Shown here: one piece after another, positions 27,159 through 36,482 of the stretch | Layout of the letters: each line of letters begins with the position of its first letter | Position numbering within the stretch: the first letter of the stretch is position 1 | Assembly (NCBI GenBank): GCA_943789205.1 | Contig: CALSTG010000001.1 | Coordinates: 1,106,435 to 1,170,434, forward strand | Reading direction: 5' to 3' | Length of the DNA stretch: 64,000 bases | From: an uncultured Flavobacteriales bacterium | GTDB lineage: Bacteria > Bacteroidota > Bacteroidia > Flavobacteriales_D > Crocinitomicaceae | The notes under the pieces: generated by a model | Database searches by the model: none | The model's input: only the letters and a program-made list of their open reading frames with translations | Told to the model about the DNA's origin: nothing | Program-made: the position numbers and the translations under genes

Positions 27159-28706
27159 TTAATAAGAGATTTTATTTTTGTTTTTATCCGTAATCTCATA
27201 CTCTAGAAGCCTGTACGATGATAAACCGTGCACCGAGACCCATTTTTTGTGTTTTAGGAACCACCTCATTTGTTTGGAAAAAAGACCCTTCGTAAAAAAA
27301 GCTTCAAGATATGGGTGAACACTTAGTTCAATGCCTGTTTTAGGGTTTTGCTGAATGATATACTCGATATTTGACTCAATTTCTTCAGCAAAAAGAATAC
27401 TCGCTTGAATCTCTCCTTTTCCGTTGCATGTTGGACACGTCTCTCCTGTTTTAATTTCGGTTTCAGGACGAACTCGCTGTCGCGTAATTTCAACAACGCC
27501 AAAACGTGATGGGGGAACAACGTTATGTTTGGCTCGATCAGGCTTCATGAATGCCTTCATTTTCTCAAACAAGGCCTTATTGTTAGCCTTTTCATGCATA
27601 TCAATGAAATCAACACAGATAATACCACCCATATCCCTTAACTGGAGAACTCTCGCAATTTCTTCTGCCGCTTCAATATTCGTAGCTAACGCGTTAGACT
27701 CCTGACCGTCAGCTCCTTTTCTATTACCGCTATTAACATCGATAACATGCATTGCTTCTGTATGCTCTATAATTAAGTAACCACCACTAGGTAAAGGAAC
27801 CTTCTTGCCAAAAAGCGTTTTGATTTGCTTACTAATTCCAAAACGCTCAAAGACATCAAGTTTCCCACTGTAATGTTTGACAATTTTTTCTTTCCCTGGA
27901 GCTATAGAAGAAACATATTCTCGTATTTCATCATACATTATTTCGTTGTTCACGTGTATGTTTGAAAAATCTTTATTCAGCAAGTCGCGAAGCATTGATG
28001 AAGTCCTGTTAAGCTCACCTAATAGCTTCTTTGGCCCTCGGGTACCTTTAATACTTGAGAACATCTCATTCCACTTTTCGAGAAGTTGCTTTAGGTCGTT
28101 TTCTAGATCTTCAGTAGATTTTTTCTCGGCTACTGTTCTTATGATGACACCAAAATTTTTCGGCTTAATACGATTCATAACTTCTTTTAAGCGCTTTTTC
28201 TCCTCGGTTTCCTTGATTTTTTGTGAAACAGAAACTTTATCGGAAAAAGGTACAAGCACAAGGTAGCGACCTGCAATTGTGACCTCTGAGCACAACCTTG
28301 GACCTTTTGTCGATATTGGTTCTTTAGCGACTTGTACAAGGATAGATTGTGACGAACTAAGAACATCAGAGATTTTACCGTTTTTCTCAATATCATTTTC
28401 AAGCTTGAAATACCTGAGGTCTGAAACGCTTTGTTTACCACGTAGCGTGTTTTTACAGAAGCGTGCAAATGACCTGTATTGAGGCCCTAGGTCTAAATAA
28501 TGTAGGAATGCGTCTTTTTCGTATCCTACGTCTACGAACGCCGCGTTAAGACTTGGAACGACCCTTCGGACTTTTCCAAGATATATGTCACCAACAGCAA
28601 AGTCAGCCCCTCCACGGTCCTCATGTAATTCAATGAGTTTACCGTCTTTCAATAAGGCTATCCAGATGTCGTTGGCTCGAGAATCAACAACAATTTCTAA
28701 TTTCAC
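27159..28706 (-). CDS. rng: Ribonuclease G/E family endoribonuclease
   Basis: Single-strand-specific endoribonuclease for RNA processing and decay. The S1 domain is about 36-120 (GDIYLGKVRRVVPSLNAAFVDVGYEKDAFLH). The DNase I-like catalytic region carries HVIDVNSGNRKG and CVDFIDM with the metal-binding Asp residues, and a zinc-link CPTC motif (GETCPTCNGKGE) follows. At 515 residues it is RNase G-sized, without the long RNase E scaffold tail. The GTG start is forced by an in-frame TAA four codons upstream. Followed by recX. Confidence 0.93.
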   Translation of the reverse strand: MKLEIVVDSRANDIWIALLKDGKLIELHEDRGGADFAVGDIYLGKVRRVVPSLNAAFVDVGYEKDAFLHYLDLGPQYRSFARFCKNTLRGKQSVSDLRYFKLENDIEKNGKISDVLSSSQSILVQVAKEPISTKGPRLCSEVTIAGRYLVLVPFSDKVSVSQKIKETEEKKRLKEVMNRIKPKNFGVIIRTVAEKKSTEDLENDLKQLLEKWNEMFSSIKGTRGPKKLLGELNRTSSMLRDLLNKDFSNIHVNNEIMYDEIREYVSSIAPGKEKIVKHYSGKLDVFERFGISKQIKTLFGKKVPLPSGGYLIIEHTEAMHVIDVNSGNRKGADGQESNALATNIEAAEEIARVLQLRDMGGIICVDFIDMHEKANNKALFEKMKAFMKPDRAKHNVVPPSRFGVVEITRQRVRPETEIKTGETCPTCNGKGEIQASILFAEEIESNIEYIIQQNPKTGIELSVHPYLEAFFTKGLFSKQMRWFLKHKKWVSVHGLSSYRLLEYEITDKNKNKISY

Positions 28707-28776
28707 AAAAGTATATTAAGTTAAACGAACAAGGTCCGTACAGGCTGCACGGACATAAAAAACCACAGAAAAAAGA

Positions 28777-28869
28777 TTATTTTTTCTTCTTGTGACGGTT
28801 TTTTCTGAGTCGTTTTTTTCTTTTGTGGGTCGACATTTTATGTCTTTTTCTTTTTTTACCGCTTGGCAT
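28777..28869 (-). CDS. Small AURKAIP1/COX24-domain (mS38-like) ribosomal-type protein
   Basis: A 30-residue ORF on the minus strand, starting MPSGKKRKRHKMSTHKR and ending in a run of Lys. About two thirds of its residues are Lys, Arg or His. It matches the tiny Bacteroidota proteins assigned to the AURKAIP1/COX24 domain, the family of mitochondrial ribosomal protein mS38 and mycobacterial bS22, so a small-subunit ribosomal role is likely. It lies between the HU terminator and rng. Too short for usual gene finders. Confidence 0.8.
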   Translation of the reverse strand: MPSGKKRKRHKMSTHKRKKRLRKNRHKKKK

Positions 28870-28908
28870 ATCTATATATTTTAATGTGTATAAAAATCTT
28901 CTTTAAAA

Positions 28909-28935
28909 CAAAAAGCACTCCCGAAGAAGGAGTGC
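28909..28935 (-). terminator. Rho-independent terminator downstream of the HU gene
   Basis: Inverted repeat GCACTCC (28915-28921) / GGAGTGC (28929-28935) with a 7-base loop. Read on the minus strand it is followed by TTTTTGTTTT, the pattern of an intrinsic terminator for the HU gene ending at 28969. Confidence 0.75.
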
Positions 28936-28968
28936 AAAGGTATAGAATATATTTTGAAAAAATAATTT

Positions 28969-29259
28969 TTATCCTACCGTCACGTTATTTTTAACTTCAT
29001 CAACAAAAACCTTTGCCGGTTTGAAGCTTGGAATATTGTGTGCTGGAATAATTATAGTCGTGTTTTTTGAGATGTTTCTTCCTGTCTTCTGAGCACGCTC
29101 TTTTACAACAAAACTTCCAAAACCTCGAAGGTATACGTTTTGCCCTTCAGACAGGCTTTTCTTAATTGACTGCATAAATGATTCTACGGCTCTTAATGCT
29201 TCCGACTTCTCTAATCCTGTTTCCTCTGATATACCCGCTACAATTTCTGCTTTTGTCAT
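28969..29259 (-). CDS. HU-family DNA-binding protein
   Basis: Nucleoid-associated DNA-bending protein of the HU/IHF family. From ATG 29259 (MTKAEIVAGIS) it is 96 residues. The DNA-binding arm segment is present (VYLRGFGSFVVKERAQKTGRN, then the beta arm and IPSFKPAKVF). A longer in-frame start at 29295 lies upstream of the expected transcription start, so I rejected it. It has a good promoter (TTG, 22-bp spacer, TATTTTTG) and its own terminator, so it is monocistronic. Confidence 0.93.
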   Translation of the reverse strand: MTKAEIVAGISEETGLEKSEALRAVESFMQSIKKSLSEGQNVYLRGFGSFVVKERAQKTGRNISKNTTIIIPAHNIPSFKPAKVFVDEVKNNVTVG

Positions 29260-29292
29260 AATAAATTCGAATAGTTTAACTTCATTTGGGTA

Positions 29293-29325
29293 CAAAAATA
29301 TATTTTACATTTCTTATTTTTGCAA
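29293..29325 (-). promoter_or_regulatory. Promoter of the HU gene
   Basis: Minus strand -7 box TATTTTTG (29300-29293) with an upstream TTG at 29325-29323, spacer 22 bp, inside the TTG-N17-23-TAnnTTTG pattern described for Flavobacterium. The best-formed promoter I found in the window. Confidence 0.6.
29315..29322 (+). promoter_or_regulatory. Putative -7 box for mutY
   Basis: TATTTTTG on the plus strand, 36 bp before the mutY ATG and interleaved with the divergent HU promoter. Confidence 0.45.
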
Positions 29326-29358
29326 TCTTCACAAGAAATTTAACATTTAACAATGTAA

Positions 29359-30381
29359 ATGGTTCATTTTCAGAGAGAATTAATTAACTGGTATCTTAAA
29401 AACAAAAGGGATTTACCATGGAGAAATACCACAGACCCTTATAAAGTTTGGTTGAGTGAAATAATACTGCAACAGACAAGAGTTGACCAAGGAAGGCCAT
29501 ATTATGAAAGGTTTGTAAAAACCTATCCAACCGTAAAAGATCTTGCAGGGGCTACAGAAGAGCAAGTGTTGAACTTATGGAAAGGCCTCGGTTATTATTC
29601 TCGAGCAAGAAACCTTCATAAAACCGCGATTCAAGTTAAAGAACAATTTAAAGGAGTGTTTCCAGGTAGTTATAACGATCTATTAACTTTGACGGGTATA
29701 GGTCCGTACACCGCTGCAGCCATAGCGTCTTTTTGTTTTAATGAGTCTAGAGCTGTTTTAGACGGAAATGTTTTCCGCGTTTTAAGTAGGTTGAACAATA
29801 TTTCAACACCAATAAATACAACAGCTGGATTTAAAGAGTTTTCTACCCTTGCCAATTCCTTTTTAAATAAAGAAGACCCAGCAACACACAATCAAGCCAT
29901 TATGGAGTTTGGGGCACTTCAGTGCACCCCGAAAAACCCTAATTGTAAATTGTGTTGCTTTAACGTTGAGTGCCTTTCTTTAAAAGAAGATGTCGTTTCA
30001 GCCCGACCACAAAAACTAAAAAAACTGAAAAAAAGAACAAGATTCTTTTTTTACACGGTGCTTTGCGACTATGAGGCAAAAACTGTTTTTTTAAAGAAAA
30101 GAATTAAAAAAGATATTTGGCAAAACTTTTACGACTTTCATTTATTGGAACTCAATGAGGCCGAGTCTTTTGAAACCATTAAAAAGGAGCGCAAAACAAT
30201 TGATAAGGTACATAAGTTGACACATCAAACCCTACAGGTTAGTTTTGTAATGGTGGACATTTTAAACAACAGTTACGACCTTAATGACTTTCATCCTTAC
30301 ACCTATGCCCAGCTAGAAAACCTGCCTTTGTCTTCTTTACACCAAAAGTTTATAGAAGAGGAGCTTCTTTTTCTCGGTTAG
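29359..30381 (+). CDS. mutY: A/G-specific adenine DNA glycosylase MutY
   Basis: Removes adenine mispaired with 8-oxoguanine. Glu34 (SEIILQQTRVDQ), the helix-hairpin-helix LTGIGPYTAAAI (111-122) and catalytic Asp135 (VLDGNVFRVL) are present. The 4Fe-4S loop is C189-X6-C196-X2-C199-X5-C205. A C-terminal NUDIX-like 8-oxoG recognition domain begins around 225. Length 340 is normal. Divergent from the HU gene. Confidence 0.95.
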   Translation: MVHFQRELINWYLKNKRDLPWRNTTDPYKVWLSEIILQQTRVDQGRPYYERFVKTYPTVKDLAGATEEQVLNLWKGLGYYSRARNLHKTAIQVKEQFKGVFPGSYNDLLTLTGIGPYTAAAIASFCFNESRAVLDGNVFRVLSRLNNISTPINTTAGFKEFSTLANSFLNKEDPATHNQAIMEFGALQCTPKNPNCKLCCFNVECLSLKEDVVSARPQKLKKLKKRTRFFFYTVLCDYEAKTVFLKKRIKKDIWQNFYDFHLLELNEAESFETIKKERKTIDKVHKLTHQTLQVSFVMVDILNNSYDLNDFHPYTYAQLENLPLSSLHQKFIEEELLFLG

Positions 30382-30394
30382 TTTTTAAAAGGTG

Positions 30395-30402
30395 TATTTT
30401 TG
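30395..30402 (+). promoter_or_regulatory. Putative -7 box for pdxA
   Basis: TATTTTTG matches TAnnTTTG, 48 bp before the pdxA ATG. Confidence 0.4.
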
Positions 30403-30450
30403 TCTCACGGTACATAAAAAGTGCTTGTGTGCAATTAAAAAAGTTTAGGA

Positions 30451-31542
30451 ATGGCATTAAGTAATGTAAAAATAGGCATCACGATAGGGGATAAAAATGG
30501 CATAGGCCCCGAGGTAATTCTCAATTCGTTAAAGGACAACCGGATTTTATCAGGTATAACGCCCGTTATTTATGGAAGTGAAGACGTATTAAAACATTAC
30601 ACGTCCAAGCTTGCTATGGAAGGTTTAGTGATAAAAAGAATTTCCTCAGCTGACAAAGCACAAGCAAAAACGATTAACGTTATTAATGTTTTAGATGAAG
30701 AAACTGCTGTAAATGAAGGTCAAGAAGAAGGGTCTTCGGGAACTCTTGCTATTAAAGCAATAGAGATGGCGAGTATGGATATATCTTCCGGAAAAATAGA
30801 CGCAATAGTTACAGCCCCGATATCAAAGAGTGTTTGTCAAAATGCAGGGTTTGACTTCCCGGGTCATACAGAGTTTTTTATTGCGCTTTCAAATGGTGCG
30901 GAGGGTTTGATGATTTTAAAGTCATCTTTAATGAAAATAGCCCTGGTTACCACTCATGTTCCCCTAAAAGAAGTCTCTTCTGCTATCACCAAAGAGCTTA
31001 TAGTTGCGAAAGCAGAAGTTTTTCACCAGTCCCTTCAGAAGGATTTCGGCATCTTAAACCCAAAAATTGCTGTTTTGTCGTTAAATCCACATTCTGGTGA
31101 AAACGGCAAGATAGGAAATGAAGAAATTGAAGTTCAGACTCCCGCGATCAACGAATTACGAGCCAAGAACATTTTAGCTTTTGGGCCCTTTCCAACAGAT
31201 GGTTTTTTCGGGTCATCTTCTCCTGCAAATTATGATGGAATATTGGCAATGTACCACGACCAAGGCCTTTCTGTATTTAAAGCACTATCATTTGATGAGG
31301 GCGTAAATTATACCGCCGGACTCCCTATCGTGCGAACATCTCCTGATCACGGAACAGCGTTTGATATTGCCGGAAAAGGTATTGCTTCAGAAACCTCAAT
31401 GAGAAATGCACTATATGAAGCCTCGGATATTTATCTCAACAGGTTAAAACATAAGGATCTTCATTTAAACCCATTACCAATAAAAAAACAAGAGAAATCT
31501 GATAAATGGCGTTCGAAAGCAAAGGAATCAAAAAAAAATTAA
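30451..31542 (+). CDS. pdxA: 4-hydroxythreonine-4-phosphate dehydrogenase PdxA
   Basis: Oxidizes 4-phosphohydroxy-L-threonine in the DXP-dependent vitamin B6 pathway. GITIGDKNGIGPEVI at the N-terminus, APISK, FPGHTEFF (metal-binding His), LNPHSGENGKIGNEE, AMYHDQG and RTSPDHGTAFDIAGKG are family signatures. Length 363 is slightly long because of a Lys-rich C-terminal tail. The stop abuts the -7 box proposed for the yceD-rpmF operon. Confidence 0.95.
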   Translation: MALSNVKIGITIGDKNGIGPEVILNSLKDNRILSGITPVIYGSEDVLKHYTSKLAMEGLVIKRISSADKAQAKTINVINVLDEETAVNEGQEEGSSGTLAIKAIEMASMDISSGKIDAIVTAPISKSVCQNAGFDFPGHTEFFIALSNGAEGLMILKSSLMKIALVTTHVPLKEVSSAITKELIVAKAEVFHQSLQKDFGILNPKIAVLSLNPHSGENGKIGNEEIEVQTPAINELRAKNILAFGPFPTDGFFGSSSPANYDGILAMYHDQGLSVFKALSFDEGVNYTAGLPIVRTSPDHGTAFDIAGKGIASETSMRNALYEASDIYLNRLKHKDLHLNPLPIKKQEKSDKWRSKAKESKKN

Positions 31543-31550
31543 TACTTTTG
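31543..31550 (+). promoter_or_regulatory. Putative -7 box for the yceD-rpmF-plsX-fabH-accBC run
   Basis: TACTTTTG begins at the base after the pdxA stop and precedes the GTG start at 31573 by 22 bp. Confidence 0.45.
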
Positions 31551-31572
31551 TGTCCCCATTTTAGAAATACTG

Positions 31573-32073
31573 GTGAATAAAGATTTAGAAATACCGTTTG
31601 TAGGCCTGAAACAAGGGATTCACAATTTCAAATTTGAAATTGAACGTTCTTTTTTTGATGCTTTTCCATATTCTATAATCGAAGAAGGAAAAATTACTGT
31701 TGAGTTGTCTTTAGATAAAAAAGACACGTTAATGATTGGAGACTATACGATCAAAGGTTTTGTAGTTTCCAACTGTGCAACGTGTGATGGTTTGTTTGAA
31801 GCCCCAATAAGCGGAGAAATGACAATTTATTATAAATTTGGTCAGGAACAAGAAGAAGATGAAAACCTCGTTGTGTTAACGCCCGAGGTATATAAAATCA
31901 ACCCAGAACAACAGATTTACGAGCTAATTACGGTCTCCTTAAATGCAAATCCTCGACATAAAGAAGGGGAATGCAATGAAGATGTACTATCTTTGCTCAA
32001 TAAGTATCAAAAAGGAACTAAAGAAAAAGAAAAGATTGACCCTAGATGGGACAAACTAAATAAGTTGAATTAA
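31573..32073 (+). CDS. yceD: DUF177 (YceD) family protein
   Basis: Conserved protein encoded immediately before rpmF in most bacteria and linked to 23S rRNA accumulation. The CxxC pair in [16 protein letters not shown] matches the DUF177 core, and the C-terminal [17 protein letters not shown] and [10 protein letters not shown] are typical. 166 residues. The start is GTG. It lies 13 bp before rpmF. Confidence 0.9.
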   Translation: MNKDLEIPFVGLKQGIHNFKFEIERSFFDAFPYSIIEEGKITVELSLDKKDTLMIGDYTIKGFVVSNCATCDGLFEAPISGEMTIYYKFGQEQEEDENLVVLTPEVYKINPEQQIYELITVSLNANPRHKEGECNEDVLSLLNKYQKGTKEKEKIDPRWDKLNKLN

Positions 32074-32086
32074 TTATAGACTTGAT

Positions 32087-32278
32087 ATGGCACATCCAAA
32101 AAGAAAGATCTCGAAAACGAGAAGAGACAAAAGAAGAACACATGTTAAGGCAACGGCTAGTAACGTAGCAACTTGTCCAACTACAGGTCAGCCTCATTTA
32201 TTTCACCATGCGCACTGGCATGAAGGAAAGCTTTATTACAAAGGAAAAGTTATAGCTGAGAAGGCTATAGAAGCTTAA
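32087..32278 (+). CDS. rpmF: Large-subunit ribosomal protein bL32
   Basis: 63 residues beginning [19 protein letters not shown], the standard bL32 N-terminus. Only one Cys of the zinc ribbon remains ([14 protein letters not shown]), so this is a form with an incomplete zinc motif. It lies between yceD and plsX, the classic order. Confidence 0.95.
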   Translation: MAHPKRKISKTRRDKRRTHVKATASNVATCPTTGQPHLFHHAHWHEGKLYYKGKVIAEKAIEA

Positions 32279-32292
32279 GTAAGTAGATTTTT

Positions 32293-33228
32293 ATGAGAAT
32301 TGGTCTTGATGTTTCTGGTGGTGATTACGCGCCAACAGCAAACCTAGATGGCGTAGCATTGGCTATGGCAGAGCTGACCGAATCTACATTTTATCTTTTC
32401 GGAGATAAAGAAGAAATAGAAAACCACCCTTCTTACAAAAACCTTAGTGAGCAGAGAGCTATAATCGTTCACGCTCCTGAGAAAATATCTTATAATGATC
32501 ATCCCGCAAGAGCTGTAATTAAAAAGCCCAAAAGTTCAATAGCTATTGGTTTGCAATGGCTCTCTTCAAGAAAGATAGATGCATTTGCAAGCACGGGAAA
32601 TACAGGAGCGATGCTCGTCGGTTCAATCTATAAAACAACGACTATTCCAGGCATCTTTAGGCCTTGTATCACTTCTACACTACCTACAATCAACGGTGAT
32701 AAAACGGTCTTGTTGGACGTCGGTTCTAATGCGGATTGCAAACCAGACGTTTTGAGTCAGTTTGCTATCTTGGGATCTATTTATGCTAAGCATGTTCTTT
32801 CTAAGAAAAAACCACGAGTCGCACTGCTCAATATAGGAGAAGAAGAATCAAAAGGGAATTTGTTGACCATAGCAGCGCATGAACTGATGAAGAGTCAAGA
32901 TGAGATAAATTTTATTGGCAATATTGAGGGTCGTGAGCTTTTCTCAGGGAAGGCCGACGTTATTGTTTGTGATGGTTTTACAGGAAACATTGTTTTGAAG
33001 CAAGCTGAAGGTATTTTTTCGTTAATGAAAAAACGAGGTATTTCAGATGAATATTTCGATAGTTTTAATTATGAAAACTATGGAGGAACTCCTATTTTGG
33101 GCGTTCGAGGAAATGTAATTATTGGTCACGGAATTTCAAATGATATTGCAATTAAAAATATGTTGCTACATTCGTATGAAGTTGCCAGTTCTGGTTTGGC
33201 AAAAAAAATAAAAAAAGCATTTAAGTAG
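32293..33228 (+). CDS. plsX: Phosphate acyltransferase PlsX
   Basis: Converts acyl-ACP to acyl-phosphate for phosphatidic acid synthesis. The N-terminus MRIGLDVSGGDYAP, the STGNTGAML motif, LLDVGSNADCKP, NIGEEESKGN and VCDGFTGNIVLK are PlsX signatures. Length 311 is normal. Its stop is directly followed by the fabH ATG, indicating coupled expression. Confidence 0.95.
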   Translation: MRIGLDVSGGDYAPTANLDGVALAMAELTESTFYLFGDKEEIENHPSYKNLSEQRAIIVHAPEKISYNDHPARAVIKKPKSSIAIGLQWLSSRKIDAFASTGNTGAMLVGSIYKTTTIPGIFRPCITSTLPTINGDKTVLLDVGSNADCKPDVLSQFAILGSIYAKHVLSKKKPRVALLNIGEEESKGNLLTIAAHELMKSQDEINFIGNIEGRELFSGKADVIVCDGFTGNIVLKQAEGIFSLMKKRGISDEYFDSFNYENYGGTPILGVRGNVIIGHGISNDIAIKNMLLHSYEVASSGLAKKIKKAFK

Positions 33229-34215
33229 ATGAAAATATCGGCGGCAATTAAAGGTGTTTATGGACATGTTCCAGACAACGTGGTTACCAACCACGATTTA
33301 GCAAAGGTCGTAGATACGAATGATGAGTGGATTACAAGTAGAACGGGCATCAAAGAAAGAAGACATCAAACAGAAGGGGCTTCTTCTGACATGGCACAAA
33401 TGGCCGTAGATGGACTTCTCAAAAAACTAGATATAGATCCTTTGGAAATTGACTTGGTTGTTGTTGCTACTGTAACTCCAGACTACCCATTTCCCTCTAC
33501 CGCTAACGTTTTGTGTGACAAGTCGGGTATGAAAAATGCTTGGGGTTTTGATTTAAAGGCGGCTTGTTCAGGATTTATCTATGCTTTATCAACCGGAGCT
33601 CAGTTCATAGAATCAGGGAAACATAAAAAAGTAATAGTCGTTGGGGTTGATAAAATGACTTCAATTATTGATTTTGAAGACAGAACTACATGCATTATTT
33701 TTGGCGATGGAGCAGGAGCAGTCCTTCTCGAGCCAGACGAGAATGGACTCGGTGTTCAAGACTTCATTTTGAGAAGTGATGGGTCTGGCAGAGAATATTT
33801 AGTTCAACCGGGAGGAGGTTCTTTACATCCGCCTACACATGAAACCGTTGACAACCGAATGCATTACGTTAAGCAAGAAGGGAAACAAGTATTTAAGTTT
33901 GCGGTTACGAACATGGCTGATGTTTCAGCTGAAATCATGGAAAAAAACAACCTTAAAAGTGATGACATTGATTGGCTAGTTCCGCACCAAGCTAACTTGC
34001 GTATTATAGATGCAACTGCTAATCGAATGGGCCTTCCCAAAGAAAAGGTGATGATTAATATTCAAAAGTACGGAAACACTACGGCAGCAACTTTACCGTT
34101 GTGCCTTTGGGATTATGAGAACCAGCTAAAAAAAGGAGACAATATTGTTTTGTCTGCTTTTGGTGGGGGGTTCACATGGGGGGCAGTTTATTTAAAATGG
34201 GCATATAATTCTTAG
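33229..34215 (+). CDS. fabH: 3-oxoacyl-ACP synthase III (FabH)
   Basis: Starts fatty-acid chains by condensing acetyl-CoA (or a branched acyl-CoA) with malonyl-ACP. Catalytic Cys113 (KAACSGF), His in VPHQAN and Asn in KYGNTTAA form the triad. GIKERRH and the C-terminal [11 protein letters not shown] are typical. Length 328. It sits zero bases after plsX. Confidence 0.96.
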   Translation: MKISAAIKGVYGHVPDNVVTNHDLAKVVDTNDEWITSRTGIKERRHQTEGASSDMAQMAVDGLLKKLDIDPLEIDLVVVATVTPDYPFPSTANVLCDKSGMKNAWGFDLKAACSGFIYALSTGAQFIESGKHKKVIVVGVDKMTSIIDFEDRTTCIIFGDGAGAVLLEPDENGLGVQDFILRSDGSGREYLVQPGGGSLHPPTHETVDNRMHYVKQEGKQVFKFAVTNMADVSAEIMEKNNLKSDDIDWLVPHQANLRIIDATANRMGLPKEKVMINIQKYGNTTAATLPLCLWDYENQLKKGDNIVLSAFGGGFTWGAVYLKWAYNS

Positions 34216-34240
34216 TCATAAAATATAAAAACCAAACATT

Positions 34241-34726
34241 ATGAATTTTGATGAAATAAAAGACTTAATAAAACTTGTATCGAAAACAGGTCTAGGAAAA
34301 GTACAAATTGAAAAAGAAGATTTTCAGTTGACGATTTCTGGAAACAAGAACAGTAAAGCTGAGCAACCTATTATTGTTCAATCTCCACAACCTATGATGG
34401 CTGCGCCAGCACCTGCTGCGCCAGCACCGTTGGCAGAAGCCCCAGCTAAAGAAAAGTCAGCAGCGCCGGCAGAGGATGATAATTTGATCACCGTGAATTC
34501 GCCTATGATTGGGACTTTTTATAGATCTCCTGGTCCAGACAAGGACTCGTTTGTGAATGTAGGTAGTACTTTTAATGTTGGAGATAAGCTCTGCATAATC
34601 GAAGCGATGAAAACATTTAATGAAATAGAAGCAGAAGTTTCAGGTAAAATCGTAAAAGTATTGGTTGACGATGCGAGTCCTGTTGATTACGATCAGCCTT
34701 TGTTTCTAGTTGAACCTTTGGCTTAA
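34241..34726 (+). CDS. accB: Biotin carboxyl carrier protein of acetyl-CoA carboxylase
   Basis: Carries the biotin that AccC carboxylates. The biotinylated lysine is Lys124 in [13 protein letters not shown]. An Ala/Pro-rich flexible linker (about 48-78) separates the N-terminal helix-rich part from the biotinyl domain, which also has the extra thumb segment ([15 protein letters not shown]). Length 161. Followed by accC after 14 bp. Confidence 0.96.
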   Translation: MNFDEIKDLIKLVSKTGLGKVQIEKEDFQLTISGNKNSKAEQPIIVQSPQPMMAAPAPAAPAPLAEAPAKEKSAAPAEDDNLITVNSPMIGTFYRSPGPDKDSFVNVGSTFNVGDKLCIIEAMKTFNEIEAEVSGKIVKVLVDDASPVDYDQPLFLVEPLA

Positions 34727-34740
34727 TTAAATAGAAGCAC

Positions 34741-36075
34741 ATGTTTAAAAAAATATTAATTGCCAATAGAGGTGAAATAGCTTTAAGGGTTATTAGAACC
34801 TGTAAAGAAATGGGTATTAAAACTGTTGCGGTTTATTCTACAGCAGATAAAGATTCTCTTCCAGTAAGGTTTGCTGATGAAGCGGTGTGTATAGGCCCTC
34901 CCTTGAGTGCGAAGTCGTACCTTTCAATTCCCAATATAATAGCAGCGGCTGAGATAACAAATGCTGACGCGATACATCCGGGTTATGGTTTTTTGTCGGA
35001 AAATGAACAGTTTTCTAAGGTTTGCCAAGAGCACGGTATAAAATTCATAGGAGCCTTGCCTGAACAAATATCCGGAATGGGTGACAAGGCTACGGCAAAA
35101 GCAACGATGATTAAAGCAGGAGTGCCTTGTATTCCTGGATCTAAAGGCTTATTAAAAGATACTGAAGAGGCCAAAACCAAAGCAAAAACCGTAAAGTATC
35201 CTGTCATTTTGAAGGCAACAGCTGGAGGTGGCGGAAAAGGAATGCGCATTGTTTGGAAGGAATCAGAGCTAGAAGCGGCATGGGATTCGGCCAAACAAGA
35301 GGCGGCAGCGGCATTTGGCAACGATGGTCTTTACATGGAAAAGTATATACAGGAGCCTCGGCATATTGAAATACAAATTGCGGGAGATCAATTCGGAAAC
35401 GCCTGTCATTTATCAGAAAGAGATTGTTCTATTCAGCGAAGGCATCAGAAATTAGTAGAAGAAACCCCTTCTCCTTTTATGACAGATGATTTAAGGAAAA
35501 GAATGGGAGACGCTGCTGTTAAGGCAACAAAGGCAGTAAACTATGAGGGTGTAGGCACTGTAGAGTTTCTTGTAGACAAGAATAGAGATTTCTATTTTAT
35601 GGAAATGAATACTCGTATTCAGGTTGAGCATACCATAACTGAGGAAGTTATAGGTCACGATTTGATTAAGGAACAAATTAAAATTGCATCAGGCGAAAAA
35701 ATATCTGGAGAAGATTACTTCCCAAGAATGCACGCCATTCAATGTAGAATAAACGCAGAAGATCCAGCTCACGATTTTAGACCATGTCCAGGAAAAATCA
35801 CCGATTATCATTGTCCAGGTGGGCATGGAATACGAATAGATGCTCATGTTTATTCTGGATATACGATTCCTTCTAATTATGATTCAATGATTTCGAAGCT
35901 GATTGTTGTGGCAAGGACTAGAGATGAAGCAATTTTAAAAATGAAAAGGGCCTTGGGTGAATATATTATTGAAGGTGTCAAGACAACGATACCTTTTCAT
36001 CAAAAACTTATGGAAGATCCAGATTTTGTGAAAGGAAACTTTACCACAAAATTTATGGAGTTATTTGAGTATTGA
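34741..36075 (+). CDS. accC: Biotin carboxylase subunit of acetyl-CoA carboxylase
   Basis: ATP-grasp enzyme that carboxylates biotin on Acc[13 protein letters not shown] at the N-terminus, [10 protein letters not shown], the Gly-rich ATP loop [25 protein letters not shown], and [15 protein letters not shown] with catalytic Glu/Arg are present. Length 444 is normal. Last gene of the yceD-accC run. Confidence 0.96.
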   Translation: MFKKILIANRGEIALRVIRTCKEMGIKTVAVYSTADKDSLPVRFADEAVCIGPPLSAKSYLSIPNIIAAAEITNADAIHPGYGFLSENEQFSKVCQEHGIKFIGALPEQISGMGDKATAKATMIKAGVPCIPGSKGLLKDTEEAKTKAKTVKYPVILKATAGGGGKGMRIVWKESELEAAWDSAKQEAAAAFGNDGLYMEKYIQEPRHIEIQIAGDQFGNACHLSERDCSIQRRHQKLVEETPSPFMTDDLRKRMGDAAVKATKAVNYEGVGTVEFLVDKNRDFYFMEMNTRIQVEHTITEEVIGHDLIKEQIKIASGEKISGEDYFPRMHAIQCRINAEDPAHDFRPCPGKITDYHCPGGHGIRIDAHVYSGYTIPSNYDSMISKLIVVARTRDEAILKMKRALGEYIIEGVKTTIPFHQKLMEDPDFVKGNFTTKFMELFEY

Positions 36076-36152
36076 TTTTTAGCGAATTACGAAGCAACCT
36101 CCTTACTTGTTTTACGTCTAAAAATTGAGTTAATATTCTTAAAATCTACAGT

Positions 36153-36482
36153 TTGAATAAATTATTCCTTTTTGTTTTTACCTTTTTTGCGGTAATTTCT
36201 TTTCAATCCCACAGTCAAACATCAAATAAAATGTCGACGAAACCGGGTGAAATTGAAACGCTTAGTCCAGAAAAAGTAGAAGCCATTCAAAAAAAAATCA
36301 ATCAAATAGAAGGCCACCTTCAAGCAATTGAAACGAAGAGAACATATATCTTATCAAGCCCAGAACAAACGGCGATTGCCGAAGAGTCAGGGTGGTTTGA
36401 GTCTATGACCGCAATAGAAGACCAGCTTATGGTCAAAAAAGAAGAATTAATACATGTTTTAAACAATGCGGAACATGATTAG
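36153..36482 (+). CDS. Small exported protein of unknown function
   Basis: 109 residues. The only start that includes the signal peptide is a TTG at 36153 (NKLFLFVFTFFAVISFQSHSQ), so I use it. The mature part is short and helical (LSPEKVEAIQKKINQIEGHLQAIETKR) with a GWFESM motif and no recognisable domain. It overlaps the giant surface protein by 8-17 bp and is probably co-transcribed with it; a role in its export or maturation is speculation. Confidence 0.65.
   Translation: MNKLFLFVFTFFAVISFQSHSQTSNKMSTKPGEIETLSPEKVEAIQKKINQIEGHLQAIETKRTYILSSPEQTAIAEESGWFESMTAIEDQLMVKKEELIHVLNNAEHD

Noticed and set aside
27949..27964. CACGTG-containing sequence resembling parS inside rng
   Set aside because: Both arms are poor (about 10 of 16 matches); it is probably just coding sequence.
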